A stretch of 35,512 nt of DNA, taken from the NCBI GenBank assembly GCA_016872925.1, contig VGYR01000007.1:1-35512 (forward strand), read 5' to 3'. Under the pieces are notes generated by a model, which ran no database searches, was not told the origin of the DNA, and saw only the letters and a program-made list of their open reading frames with translations. Origin of the DNA: Planctomycetota bacterium (lineage in GTDB: Bacteria > Planctomycetota > Planctomycetia > Pirellulales > UBA1268). Below are positions 18,168 through 26,838 of this stretch, piece after piece; position 1 is the first letter of the stretch, and every line of letters starts with the position of its first letter. A program made the translations under genes and the position numbers.

Positions 18168-18195
18168 TTGACATCCGGGGCGATGCTGGTAGGGT
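18168..18195 (+). promoter_or_regulatory. Candidate sigma-70 promoter of the Cys/His-rich peptide gene
   Basis: TTGACA (18168-18173), a perfect -35, is followed after 16 bases by TAGGGT (18190-18195), a weak -10. The implied leader is about 185 bases. It contains a small hairpin near 18244-18262 (GACGCTG, CAGCGTC), so post-transcriptional control is possible. Confidence 0.5.
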
Positions 18196-18388
18196 TTCAG
18201 CCAAGTTCGCCCGACCGGAAAGGCTCACCCAGCCGGCATTCTTGACGCTGTTTCGCAGCGTCGTGCGGTGCTTCCGGAACGGCAAAGGCAACTCTGCTGC
18301 GGTCCGGTGGCCGTCCCGGATCGGGGTTCATTTCGTGACGGCTTTGACTGGACGCAGAACGCGTTCCGTTCCTTCACTGGAGGTTCTG

Positions 18389-18799
18389 ATGAAGCGGTTT
18401 CTCGGTTTTGCTCTCGCGATGTTCTTCGCGATCGTGGCCATCGCCCTCGTCGGTGGCGACTCGGGCGCGATCGCCGGTCATGGCTGCCACGGCGGCCGGA
18501 AGTGCCACGGCGGCCTGTTCGCCCGGCATCATGCCAACAAGTGCCACGGCGGCCTGCTCGCCAAGCACCGCGCCAAGAAGGCTGCCCGTTGCCACGGCGA
18601 AGCCGCTGCTCCGGCCTGCGACTCGGGTTGCGACGAAGCTGTTGCGGCCGAGAACTGCTCGGGCTGTGGCGGTGGCAAGGTCATCAGCGGCGGCTGCGCC
18701 GGTGGTGACTGCGGTGGTGCCGGCGTGATCTCCGAGGGCGTGCCGACCGAGGCCGCTCCGGCTGCTCCCGAGGCTCCGGCCGCTCCCTCGGCCACCTGA
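18389..18799 (+). CDS. Small exported Cys/His-rich CHGG-repeat protein
   Basis: The 136-residue product has a signal peptide (MKRFLGFALAMFFAIVAIALVGG...). The mature protein starts with GHGCHGGRKCHGG. CHGG or CHG recurs at 33, 39, 52 and 68 with Lys/Arg/His spacers. A second Cys-rich stretch (residues 77-108) follows, then a Pro/Ala tail. I count 10 Cys and 8 His, so it may bind metal or form disulphide-linked surface material. GGAGG six bases before the ATG at 18389 is an excellent ribosome binding site. Together with a consensus -35 and a perfect terminator after the gene, this implies a strongly expressed single gene. I do not recognise a described family. Confidence 0.85.
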   Translation: MKRFLGFALAMFFAIVAIALVGGDSGAIAGHGCHGGRKCHGGLFARHHANKCHGGLLAKHRAKKAARCHGEAAAPACDSGCDEAVAAENCSGCGGGKVISGGCAGGDCGGAGVISEGVPTEAAPAAPEAPAAPSAT

Positions 18800-18844
18800 G
18801 CACCCCGGGCGTTCACGCCCGTCGGCGGTGGCTGACCAAACGAG

Positions 18845-18877
18845 ACCGGGCCTCCCGCGAGGGAGGCCCGGTTTTTT
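18845..18877 (+). terminator. Rho-independent terminator
   Basis: A 12-bp perfect stem (ACCGGGCCTCCC with GGGAGGCCCGGT, loop GCGA) is followed by a run of Ts up to 18877. It terminates the Cys/His-rich peptide gene, 45 bases after its stop codon. Confidence 0.95.
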
Positions 18878-18978
18878 CATGCCTGCGGCGGACCGTCGGC
18901 GGTGACGGCGAGCGAGTCGCGCTCGCGGGGCCGTCGGCCGGGACAGCCGGGATCTCCGGCGACCCGCCTCGGGCCGCG

Positions 18979-20670
18979 TCACTGGGGCGGCGCGGGGGAC
19001 GACGGCGGAGAGATGGGCCGCTGCAGACGCTGGCGGATTCGCTGACGGAGGGGCGACGGCGGCGATGGCGGCACAGCCTGCTCGGGATTGGCGGCCTCCG
19101 CGGCCCGCCGCTCGGCCCGCCGTCGCGCCACCTCGTCGAGCACCCCGCCGATGATGTCCACGACGGCGTCGGTCGTTTCGGGCTTGGCTCCCGCCTGCTG
19201 GGCGGTTTCACCTGCCAGCCGCGCGGCCTTTCGACCGGGGCTTTCGGTGGCGGCAGGATCGTTCGGCTTCCCGCTGTCCGGTGTGGCGGCCGCGCTGGGC
19301 GCAACGGGCTCAGCGGCGGATGCCGGCTTCACGGCCGCATCGCTGCCGGATGCCGGCGACCAGCCTGGGCGAGGCGGCTGGCGGCCCGGGGCCTCCGCCG
19401 GCGCCGGCTGGGCGTCGGGCGCGACGGGCCGCGGACCATTCCGCAACCGGTCGATGAGGTCGACGAGCACCTGGCCGGCAGCCTCCTTGATCGAGCCGTC
19501 GAAGATCACCTGCGGCTCGCCCAGCACGCCCCCCACGCCCAGGGAAATCTGCTTGCCGGCGACCGCCGCCACGAGCGGCCTGTCCTGGGGGAGGTCGGCC
19601 GGGATGGGGAGCGATAGCTTCAGGTCGAGCGACCGATCATCGAGCCCGACCGAGCCCTGCGACCGGACATCCAGCCGCTGCCCGGCCTTCTTCAGGGGGA
19701 TGCCGAACTCGAGCCCCTCATGCCACATCCGGCGCTCCGCGAGGTGAAACGCCACGTCCGCCTCGTCGGCGATCCGGATCGTGGGGGGTGGCGGAAGGTT
19801 GAACGGAAGCTCGCGGAACATCTTCTCGACCAGCGGGCCCGGTCCGAGCACGACCTCGTGCATCGAGAGCATGCCCGCCAGTCGGGCATCCTCGGGGCGG
19901 CCCACCGGAAACGTCGCCCCGTCGAGCTTCAGGGAGAATCGTCCGCTGGTCCGGGCGGCGTCGGCGAATACCGGCACGATGTAGGCGAGCACCTCGTGGG
20001 CGACGGTCTGGGTGAGCTTGGCTTCCGAGAGCAGCTGCACCGGCTCCACGGTCCAGGCCGCGTACCCATCGGCGGCGTTGCCGAGCGCGGCCTGGATGTC
20101 GATCGGATCACTCACCCAGGTCTCGCTCGACCACGGCCCGCTGATCCGCACGATCGCATCATCGACGTCGAGCCGCAGGGCCACGGCGGCGCGACGCGGG
20201 CCCGCGGCCCGGCCGGCCGGCACCGCGTCGTCCGGAGGCAGGATGGAGTCGATGTTGGACCGGTGCTCGCGGTCGAACACCACGTCGGCCTCCAGGTCTT
20301 CGATTCGGATGCGGCCGAGGTCTCCGGCCGAAAGCAGGATGCCGGCGAGCCCGTTCTGGACCTCCACCCGCCCGACGTGAAGCGGTGGGCGTTCGCCGTT
20401 GCGGGGCACGATGGCGAGGTCCTCGAGCACCAGCGGGCCGAACCATCCGATCCGCACCGCCCGGGGCTTCACGTCGGCGGCCAGTTCGGGCACCGCCGCA
20501 GCGACCAGCTTCGTGATCCGCTCCGGGGTGCCGAGGACCGACGGCAGGCAGGCCACCACGACGGCCAGCGCGGCCAGGAGGCTGCAGAAGATCCAGCCGA
20601 CGAGCGACCAGGCGGACCAGCCCTTCCGACCGGCCTGGGTGGAGGCGGGGGCTGAGTCGCTGTATGTCAT
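18979..20670 (-). CDS. AsmA-like membrane-anchored protein
   Basis: The 563-residue protein has one N-terminal membrane helix (about 18-44, GWSAWSLVGWIFCSLLAALAVVVACL) and a long periplasmic region of repeating beta strands typical of AsmA/TamB-like proteins: AVRIGWFGPLVLEDLAIV, VGRVEVQNGLAGIL, IRIEDLEADVVF and LRLDVDDAIVRISG. Such proteins bridge the periplasm and may carry phospholipids. The last 130 residues are Ala/Pro-rich linkers ending in an Arg-rich, Pro-rich tail. The start is the ATG at 20670; the open frame upstream lacks any conserved content and overlaps the divergent promoter region. Homology is inferred from strand pattern rather than a diagnostic motif. Confidence 0.7.
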   Translation of the reverse strand: MTYSDSAPASTQAGRKGWSAWSLVGWIFCSLLAALAVVVACLPSVLGTPERITKLVAAAVPELAADVKPRAVRIGWFGPLVLEDLAIVPRNGERPPLHVGRVEVQNGLAGILLSAGDLGRIRIEDLEADVVFDREHRSNIDSILPPDDAVPAGRAAGPRRAAVALRLDVDDAIVRISGPWSSETWVSDPIDIQAALGNAADGYAAWTVEPVQLLSEAKLTQTVAHEVLAYIVPVFADAARTSGRFSLKLDGATFPVGRPEDARLAGMLSMHEVVLGPGPLVEKMFRELPFNLPPPPTIRIADEADVAFHLAERRMWHEGLEFGIPLKKAGQRLDVRSQGSVGLDDRSLDLKLSLPIPADLPQDRPLVAAVAGKQISLGVGGVLGEPQVIFDGSIKEAAGQVLVDLIDRLRNGPRPVAPDAQPAPAEAPGRQPPRPGWSPASGSDAAVKPASAAEPVAPSAAATPDSGKPNDPAATESPGRKAARLAGETAQQAGAKPETTDAVVDIIGGVLDEVARRRAERRAAEAANPEQAVPPSPPSPLRQRIRQRLQRPISPPSSPAPPQ

Positions 20671-20947
20671 GGAGGTCGGGGCTCCTGGAGGTCGGCGTAC
20701 GGGTCGCCGCCGTCGGAGAGCGGCCCGGCGAGGCATCACGCACGTCGGTCGCGATTCTACGCGACACCGCACCCCTTGGGTCGGCGCGCCTGATACACTT
20801 CGGCGATTCTGCGGGCATCGTATCGGTTGGCCGACCGCCGGCTTCCCAAACTGGAGCCGGTCGAGTCCGGTCGCCACCCCGTCTTCCTCTCGGGGCCGAA
20901 CCATGCGTGGGCCTCGGAGTCGTCCGACCCCCTGAGGCCGCTGCGCC

Positions 20948-22861
20948 ATGCCCCGCATCTCCGTCGGTGCAGCGCTCGCCCTGCTGCTGTCGATCGCCGC
21001 GGCCAACGCCGAGGACGGAGCCGGCATCCTGTCGCATGCGGTTTCGCGGCCGCCCGCGTACGAGTCACTCGCCACGGGTCCATTGAGGGTGCGGCTCTTT
21101 CCCGGGCAGCGGGCACCGTGCCTGCAGCACTATGTGAACCTCGACACGCCCTCCTCCGTGGCGAACCTCGTCGCAGCCGTTGAGCGTCACGGCATCCAGG
21201 GCTCCTGGGCCATCATGAGCACGCCCACGTCGGGATGGCTCGCGCAGCTCGTCGAGACCGGGCTGCCCATGTGTTGCTATTTCGCCATGCAGCCTGTCCT
21301 GAACCACGAGCGGCCGCTCGATCCCGCGACGCGCGCCGCGCTGGATGACGTGGCGAGAACGCATCGGGCCTTCTACACGTTCGGCGTCTGCGAATGGGAG
21401 AACGCCTTCTTTCGGCACTGGCAGCCGGAGACCGACACGACCGCCACCTTCGGGGTGACGCCGGCCGAACTCGGCTGCATGGATCGTGCGGAGAACTACG
21501 CGGTGGTGGCGCGGACCGCCCGCCGCTGGAAGGAGAGCCTCGGGGGCCGGATGATGATGGCCAACGGGTACGGGATGCTCAGCCACCTGGCCGAGATCGG
21601 TCTCGACGCCGTCGGCGTCGAGACGTCCGAGACGATCCCCGCGACCCAGGTCAAACGGGCCTTTGCCCGGGGTGCCGCCCGGCAGTTCGGCATTCCCTGG
21701 TTCGAGGAGGTCTCCGTCTGGTTCGGCGCGAGCGTCTCGGGGGGCATGCCCGAGGCGACGATTCCCCTCTGGCCCGACACGCCGGTGGGTGGCCAGGCCG
21801 GACATTCGGCCAGTCACCTGAGGCGGCACTGGTTCACGGCCTGGTTCAGCGGCGTGAATCACGTGATGCTCGAGGCGTCGCCGCGGGTGTTGTTCGAGGT
21901 CCCGTGGACCGGCGAGTTTCCCGCGGACGCCCCGCTCTCGCGGTACGGCCAGGATGCCCGCCTGCTGGCCGAGTTGATGGCCCGCGTCGACGTGGGCGTG
22001 CCCTATACGCCGTTCGCCGTGCTGGTGGGCAAGCACCATGGCCGGTGGAGCGTGTGGGGGAAGCCGTGGGGACGCCTGGAGGCCACGGCCGGCGACGCGA
22101 TGACCGAGCGGTTCTTCGATCAGGTGTTTCCCGGGCAGTCGCTGGGGCCGGGCCGGGAGGAGCGGTATCTCTGCTCCTCGCCGTACGGCGACACCTTCGA
22201 CGTCGTGGTCAACGACGCCGATCGGACGTCGTGGCACGGCTACCCGGTCATCCTCGCGGTCGGCGACATCGCCTGGACGCCCGAAGACGTCCGGTTCCTC
22301 CTCGACCATGCCCGGGCCGGCGGGATCGTGGCCCTCAACGAGATCCACCTCGCGGGCTGGGATCGCGCGGTCCTGGGCCTCGCGGCCGAGGGTTTCACCC
22401 CGACGCGAGAGGCGCGGACCGTGCTCGCGGCGCCTGACGGGGTCGCCCGCGCCATTCGCCGCGACATCGGCCGCGGGTGTCTGCTCGTGTTCCGCACGAC
22501 GCCCGAGGGGGATCAGGGCCGGGTGCCGGCCTTTCCGCAGCAGCTGCTCGATGAACTCGCCGACCGTTACCTGCCGTTCCGGGTCTCGGGCGACGTGCAG
22601 ACCCTGCTCAACCGCACGCCTGAAGGCTGGGCGGTGACGGTGGTCAACAACAAGGGGATCACCAAGGATCTGCACGTCGATCGCCCGCCGGCCATCGATG
22701 CGTCGGCGGCCCAAAACGTGGTCATTTCGTTCCGCGAGCCCCCTGTGGCCGTGTCGGACCTCATCACCGGCGACGCGTTGGCCATGGATGTCGCCGGCGG
22801 ACGTGTGCTTCGCTTCGTGCTGCCGCCGGGAGAGATGAGGCTCGTGGCCGTGAAGGAGTGA
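20948..22861 (+). CDS. Secreted protein resembling a glycoside hydrolase with C-terminal beta domain
   Basis: The 637-residue protein has a signal peptide cleaved near 21 (AAANA-ED). The middle (about 60-350) has the alternating strand/helix pattern of a (beta/alpha) barrel or deacetylase-like fold: VNLDTPSSVANLVAAVERHGIQGSWAIMS, FYTFGVCEWENAFF and GLDAVGVETSE. A second Rossmann-like section (about 415-515, YPVILAVGDIAWTPEDVRFLLDHARAGGIVALNEIHL) resembles the glutamine-amidotransferase-like domain of GH42-type enzymes. The C-terminal beta-sandwich (VVINLRNRTPEGW-like to the end RFVLPPGEMRLVAVKE) is common in polysaccharide enzymes. No catalytic pair is certain, so the enzyme class is inferred. 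It is probably periplasmic or surface-bound. The ATG at 20948 begins a clean signal peptide. Confidence 0.55.
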   Translation: MPRISVGAALALLLSIAAANAEDGAGILSHAVSRPPAYESLATGPLRVRLFPGQRAPCLQHYVNLDTPSSVANLVAAVERHGIQGSWAIMSTPTSGWLAQLVETGLPMCCYFAMQPVLNHERPLDPATRAALDDVARTHRAFYTFGVCEWENAFFRHWQPETDTTATFGVTPAELGCMDRAENYAVVARTARRWKESLGGRMMMANGYGMLSHLAEIGLDAVGVETSETIPATQVKRAFARGAARQFGIPWFEEVSVWFGASVSGGMPEATIPLWPDTPVGGQAGHSASHLRRHWFTAWFSGVNHVMLEASPRVLFEVPWTGEFPADAPLSRYGQDARLLAELMARVDVGVPYTPFAVLVGKHHGRWSVWGKPWGRLEATAGDAMTERFFDQVFPGQSLGPGREERYLCSSPYGDTFDVVVNDADRTSWHGYPVILAVGDIAWTPEDVRFLLDHARAGGIVALNEIHLAGWDRAVLGLAAEGFTPTREARTVLAAPDGVARAIRRDIGRGCLLVFRTTPEGDQGRVPAFPQQLLDELADRYLPFRVSGDVQTLLNRTPEGWAVTVVNNKGITKDLHVDRPPAIDASAAQNVVISFREPPVAVSDLITGDALAMDVAGGRVLRFVLPPGEMRLVAVKE

Positions 22862-22938
22862 GCCCGTTCGCCGGCGACCGGGGCGGCGGCTCATTGCCCG
22901 GCGATGCGGCCGTGAGGTGCAACGCCCGCGGGGTTTGC

Positions 22939-22944
22939 TACACT
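22939..22944 (+). promoter_or_regulatory. Putative -10 box of tRNA-Gly
   Basis: TACACT lies 10 bases upstream of the mature tRNA 5-prime end, preceded by TTGC. There is no good -35 at the usual distance, so this is a weak but well-positioned candidate. Confidence 0.4.
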
Positions 22945-22953
22945 TCACGCATC

Positions 22954-23026
22954 GCGGGCGTAGCTCAGTTGGTAGAGCGCTAGCTTCCCAAGCTGGATGT
23001 CGAGGGTTCGAGTCCCTTCGCCCGCT
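22954..23026 (+). tRNA. tRNA-Gly (anticodon CCC)
   Basis: All stems can be drawn: acceptor GCGGGCG with CGCCCGC (22954-22960 and 23019-23025), D stem GCTC with GAGC, anticodon stem CTAGC with GCTGG (one T-G pair), and T stem GAGGG with CCCTT around TTCGAGT. The anticodon loop TTCCCAA (22985-22991) gives anticodon CCC at 22987-22989, which reads GGG. The discriminator base is T, and CCA is not encoded. The tRNA is the insertion site of the mobile element to its right. Confidence 0.97.
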
Positions 23027-24713
23027 TTTCTTCTTGTGCCGGAATCACGTGGAAAACACGGGCGATTGTCGGCTTCTTCGCGCGGGCGGATTTTTTGCCC
23101 GCTGGACTGCGAGGCCCTGCGGGACCCTCCAAAGCACCCCCGTTCCCTGAAGTTGGTACAACAATTGGTACAACGGGCTTGGCGACCTCGGCAGCGGCGG
23201 TCGAACCCACAGCCTCCAGCATCGGGGGCGTGGCGGGCAGCAAGTTGACCGCCTTCGTGACGTCGAGGTGCTTCTCGTCGGCGTAGGTTTTCAGCACGAG
23301 GTCGAGCGACGAGACCCGCATCGCCGCCATGGCCGTCCGCGGGTCGACGCCGGCGACTGCCAGCTGGGTGTTGAACGTGGTGCGCATCGCGTGCACGTCG
23401 AGCCGGCAGCCCCGCTCATCGACCTTGGGAATCCCGGCTGCCGCAAGGTCCCGGTCAAGAATCCTGATCAGGCCCGCCGGGATCTGAACCAGCCGGTCAT
23501 CGGCGGCCAACACCGTGCCCTGCGCCGCGAGCCGTCGCCGCCGGTCTGCCAACCAGTCCCGCACGTGGCTGGCGACGTCGGGCCGCAGGGGGATCGTGGA
23601 TCGCTTGCCGTTCTTCGCGTGGACACCGCGGAGGGTCACCACGGGCGCGTCGTCGCTCAGGTCCACGTCGGCCACGGTGAGCGACGCGAGTTCGCCCTTC
23701 CGCATCCCGGTGGTCAGGAGCAGCTCGTACGTGAGGGCCCGCTCCCAGCCCTGCAGTTCCAGATGCTCCGCCCTTTCCGGCTGAACGACAGATCGCCCAC
23801 GCGCAGACGCCTCGGCGATTGTGTCGACCGTGAGGGGGGACTTCTGCCACGTGGCCCGCGATTTGGAGGCCCGTGAGCGGCCCGGCGAACGGACCGTGGA
23901 CCGACCGTGCTCCGCCAGCGGCCGGAGACGGGCAATCAGGAGCAGGCGGCCCAGTTCGCCGGCCGTCATGGCCCGGCGGCGCCGCCGGACATCGTCGCTC
24001 TCGTCGAGCTTCTTTAGCCGATCAAACGGGTTCTCGATCAGTCGCCCCGAATCGACCAGCCAGTTGCCGAAAGCCGTCAAGGCGATGAGCTTGGCATTGA
24101 TCGTCCGCGGGCCCGGGGCTCTACGAATGCGGACGGTGCCGTCCTTTCTCGTGATGGTCTGGTCGGGACGACGGAGACTTTCGCTGGCCCAGTCGAGAAC
24201 CTTCTGGCGGTCGAGGTCGCGGAGCGTTTTGAATCCGCACGCCTTGGCGATGTCGCCCAGCCCACGACGCACGTTGTCGACGTGCGTTTTCGACACATTG
24301 GGGTGGGCACCCTTCCCGCGACTGTTCGCCAGAACCTTGAGATACTCGCCGATGTGTTCCTCGATCGGCGTCGAGAGATGTTCGGCGGCCTCGGCCTCGC
24401 GGGGCGAGAGCATTCCCGCCCGTACCTTCTCGGACCGCGCTTCGAGATCGGCGAGCACCTGCTTGGCGGCGTCGCGAGTCCGGCAGCCGGTCGCGACCTT
24501 GCGAACCACACCGGCACCATCCCGAAACTTGGCCGTGAAGGTCGCCGCCTCCACGATGATGCCCGGGCGGCTCGCCTTCGGCCCGGCGGTGCGAGCCCTC
24601 TTGAGCTTGCCCGACGCATCGCGCCACTCTGCCCACTGCTCCCCGCCGCGCGTCACGATCGTGGCGCCGGCCGGCAGCGGCCGCGTGACCTTGGCTTTGA
24701 AAACTGACCCCAT
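22980..24713 (-). CDS. Tyrosine recombinase (integrase)
   Basis: The 577-residue enzyme inserts and removes the element at the adjacent tRNA. An N-terminal arm-binding region is followed by a core-binding SAM-like domain (about 116-232) and a catalytic domain (about 318-485). The catalytic residues are R338 (TTGMRKGEL), K370 (KNGKRSTIPL), H441 and R444 (HAMRTTFN), and Y477 (KTYAD). The second His of the typical MRHS motif is Val467 here (MRVSS), so one catalytic position is replaced. A Lys/Ala-rich linker leads to a C-terminal 15 residues (KRAKGLEPSTSSLGS), whose codons run antisense through the 3-prime half of the tRNA; the TAG stop is in the anticodon stem. GGAG precedes the ATG at 24713. 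Confidence 0.93.
   Translation of the reverse strand: MGSVFKAKVTRPLPAGATIVTRGGEQWAEWRDASGKLKRARTAGPKASRPGIIVEAATFTAKFRDGAGVVRKVATGCRTRDAAKQVLADLEARSEKVRAGMLSPREAEAAEHLSTPIEEHIGEYLKVLANSRGKGAHPNVSKTHVDNVRRGLGDIAKACGFKTLRDLDRQKVLDWASESLRRPDQTITRKDGTVRIRRAPGPRTINAKLIALTAFGNWLVDSGRLIENPFDRLKKLDESDDVRRRRRAMTAGELGRLLLIARLRPLAEHGRSTVRSPGRSRASKSRATWQKSPLTVDTIAEASARGRSVVQPERAEHLELQGWERALTYELLLTTGMRKGELASLTVADVDLSDDAPVVTLRGVHAKNGKRSTIPLRPDVASHVRDWLADRRRRLAAQGTVLAADDRLVQIPAGLIRILDRDLAAAGIPKVDERGCRLDVHAMRTTFNTQLAVAGVDPRTAMAAMRVSSLDLVLKTYADEKHLDVTKAVNLLPATPPMLEAVGSTAAAEVAKPVVPIVVPTSGNGGALEGPAGPRSPAGKKSARAKKPTIARVFHVIPAQEEKRAKGLEPSTSSLGS
22985..23026. other. Predicted left attachment core (attL) in tRNA-Gly
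   Basis: The element-side gene begins inside the tRNA, so the crossover region must be the tRNA 3-prime half, from the anticodon loop to the discriminator base, or part of it. Integrases commonly use this part of tRNA genes. No second copy is found to the right in this window, so attR must lie beyond 35512. The exact core limits are inferred. Confidence 0.6.
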
Positions 24714-24758
24714 GTCTGACTCCTTTTTTCTGTCGTCCCCCAGCGTACTCCGCTCGGG

Positions 24759-25133
24759 TCATTTCCGGCCGCCGATACGCACGTGCCGAACGACGGGGCA
24801 CCCGGCGGCGATCCAATCGTCCACCACCTGCCGGTTCCAACGCCGCAGACTGCCAAGCTGAATCGGCGGCGGGCATCGGCCTGCGTCGGCCATCCGGCGA
24901 ATGTGCTTCAGGGAACACCCCAGCTTGGCCGCGAACTCCTTGACATCGATCAGCGGCTTCTCGGCCGCCGGCTTTGCACCAGCACTGCCGCGGACTCGGA
25001 CCCACGCGGCTCCCACAAGCTGGTTTACTTCGCCAGCAGGCCGCACGGGTGCCGGCGGGTTGATGTCGAGCGGCACGGGCGTGGCTGGCCGCGTAGCGAT
25101 AGCGGCCGTCTGTTCAGATTCGTAGCTCTGCAT
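24759..25133 (-). CDS. AlpA/excisionase-type HTH protein
   Basis: The 124-residue protein ends in a MerR-like HTH of the AlpA/helix_turn_helix_17 type (about 62-110): LIDVKEFAAKLGCSLKHIRRMADAGRCPPPIQLGSLRRWNRQVVDDWIAAG. This wing and the Arg-rich recognition region are typical of phage and satellite excisionases. The first 60 residues are a disordered Pro-rich extension. AlpA-type proteins switch on integrase genes or guide excision. The gene lies 45 bases upstream of the integrase gene and is likely co-transcribed. The ATG at 25133 is preceded by GGAG. A TTG two codons upstream is possible but less likely. Confidence 0.85.
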   Translation of the reverse strand: MQSYESEQTAAIATRPATPVPLDINPPAPVRPAGEVNQLVGAAWVRVRGSAGAKPAAEKPLIDVKEFAAKLGCSLKHIRRMADAGRCPPPIQLGSLRRWNRQVVDDWIAAGCPVVRHVRIGGRK

Positions 25134-25231
25134 TGACAAGTCTCCGTAATGGAATGTGATCGAGGGAAAAGTGATGGTGATCGACGGTCAACCTTGGGGA
25201 TGCCAGCGGATCGTCACGGTCGGTATGCGCG

Positions 25232-26761
25232 TCATGTCGATAACGCGGGGGTGGCCTTTCCTTCACGACGCCCCCGACGGCGTGGCTTCGGGATCTCGAA
25301 CAGCCGGAACACGCCCACCTGCTCGTCCAACCACTCGCCCTGCTCCTGCTGGACCAGCCATCGGCACGCCTCCCGCAGGTCCTCGCGGCCGTGGTCGGCG
25401 AAGGGTTCACGGGCGGCCAGCGCATCGATTTTGATCGCGGCGGTTCCCCCGTAGCGCACATACCTGACGAGCCGCTCGATAAGGCGGATCCCACTCTGTG
25501 CCCCATTGGCCATTGCCGCGAGCGCCTGCAAGGCCGGGTCGTCACCGGCATCGCTCAACAGCCCGACGGGTGCGCCTTCAGGAGCGGCATGGCCGCCCCG
25601 CAGTTCGGGACGCCAGATGAGCCACCGACCGAAGAAGAACAGCGTCGCCGCGGCCGCCGCTTGGGCGTCGTCGCCGTCGATATCGCCGAACGGGCCCTGC
25701 TCGCCGAACTCGCCTGCGGCCCACCGGAAGCACCGATGCAGCAGGGCGAGCTTGACGGCGTGCTGTCTGAGTTTCGCAACGATGCCGTACTGGGACTCCG
25801 GCACGCCGATGAGGACCACCAGCTGGTTGAGTTGAGCTTCCAGCCGCCGGCACGCTTCGAGGGCAGCGGGTGAGAATCGGGACTCCAACTGATTGCCTAG
25901 GGAGTCCGCGGCCAACTCCTCGATATGGAACAAGCGGTCCACGGCCTCGGCCCACGCGGCATTCAAGGCCGGGTCGTCGGCGTCCCGCGGCCACGTCGTC
26001 AGACGCGCAACGCCATCGCCGACCAGAAGAAACCGGTCGAGCAGCCCGTCGTCGCCCCGCTGGCTGTAGGTACACTGAAACAAACTCGGCTGGATGCCGC
26101 CAAGCAGGCACACGTACGGCGCGACGAGAGTGACGGACTGGGACTGCGACGACGCTCGTTCGCGCCGACGGCTGCGGCCGTCGTAAAGCTCGCAGAACAT
26201 CTGCCGGTCCGTGCCGCCGGTGTTGCGAATGAACAGGGTGCTCTGCTCGTCGGGGTTGAAGAGCAGCTGGCGGTTGTTGTGCTCAAGGAGTCGAAGCACC
26301 GCCGGACCGGTGCAGTCGTTTGCGATCACGCACGGCTGGGGTGGCTTGGCACCACGGCGGCGCCCCGTCCCCTCGCCATCGCCGTCGCCGTCCGAATCCT
26401 CATCGCAGTCGTCGTCGGACGAGTCCTCTTCGGCCATGAACGCGGCCCGCTGCTTCAACTCCTCCTCGTGGCGGGCAAGCGGGGCGAGCACCTTGTCCCC
26501 GAGGATGCTCTTGCCTGACCCCTTGAACCCGATGATCGAAAGGAACACGTTCGCGCGGACGCACCAGCCGGGTTGGACGCACGCCGAGACGTTGCCGCCG
26601 CTCGCGGTTCCGCCAGCCGCCAGCATGAAGGCGATCGCGAATTCGTCCGGAGTATCAGTCGCCTCGGAAAGCGACTGCCGGTACTGTTCGAGCTGGGCGG
26701 GAAAGAATTCAGGGAACGTTGTGGGCAGGCCGAGGTGGCCGAGGAACTCTTGGCGAGACAT
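25232..26761 (-). CDS. DUF3987-type P-loop ATPase (predicted helicase/primase partner)
   Basis: The 509-residue protein fits the DUF3987 family, replication-associated ATPases of phages and plasmids. The opening PEFFPAQLEQYRQSLSEATDTPDEFAIAFMLAAGGTASGG precedes Walker A GFKGSGKS (78-85). Walker B is RQLLFNPDE (164-172). An acidic insert (111-131, Asp/Glu/Ser/Gly, then Arg-rich) lies between them. Further features are LLGGIQPSLF (219-228) and, at the end, helices and the basic RRRGRREGK. The ATG at 26761 begins this pattern. The open frame continues upstream through low-complexity sequence that overlaps the ParB-like gene in another phase. It is likely co-transcribed with the upstream ParB-like gene, 77 bases away. 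It probably acts on DNA; exact activity is not known. Confidence 0.8.
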   Translation of the reverse strand: MSRQEFLGHLGLPTTFPEFFPAQLEQYRQSLSEATDTPDEFAIAFMLAAGGTASGGNVSACVQPGWCVRANVFLSIIGFKGSGKSILGDKVLAPLARHEEELKQRAAFMAEEDSSDDDCDEDSDGDGDGEGTGRRRGAKPPQPCVIANDCTGPAVLRLLEHNNRQLLFNPDEQSTLFIRNTGGTDRQMFCELYDGRSRRRERASSQSQSVTLVAPYVCLLGGIQPSLFQCTYSQRGDDGLLDRFLLVGDGVARLTTWPRDADDPALNAAWAEAVDRLFHIEELAADSLGNQLESRFSPAALEACRRLEAQLNQLVVLIGVPESQYGIVAKLRQHAVKLALLHRCFRWAAGEFGEQGPFGDIDGDDAQAAAAATLFFFGRWLIWRPELRGGHAAPEGAPVGLLSDAGDDPALQALAAMANGAQSGIRLIERLVRYVRYGGTAAIKIDALAAREPFADHGREDLREACRWLVQQEQGEWLDEQVGVFRLFEIPKPRRRGRREGKATPALST

Positions 26762-26838
26762 GTGTATCCGCGTCTGAGCGCGGCTCCATGGGTGGGATGG
26801 TCGGGGAAACGATGACTGGGCTGATGAGGGGCGCGGCA

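Noticed and set aside
21065-22948. A 627-codon minus-strand open frame opposite the secreted hydrolase-like gene.
   Set aside because: It has Arg/His/Pro-rich low-complexity content with no domain, while the plus strand has a signal peptide and ordered domains.
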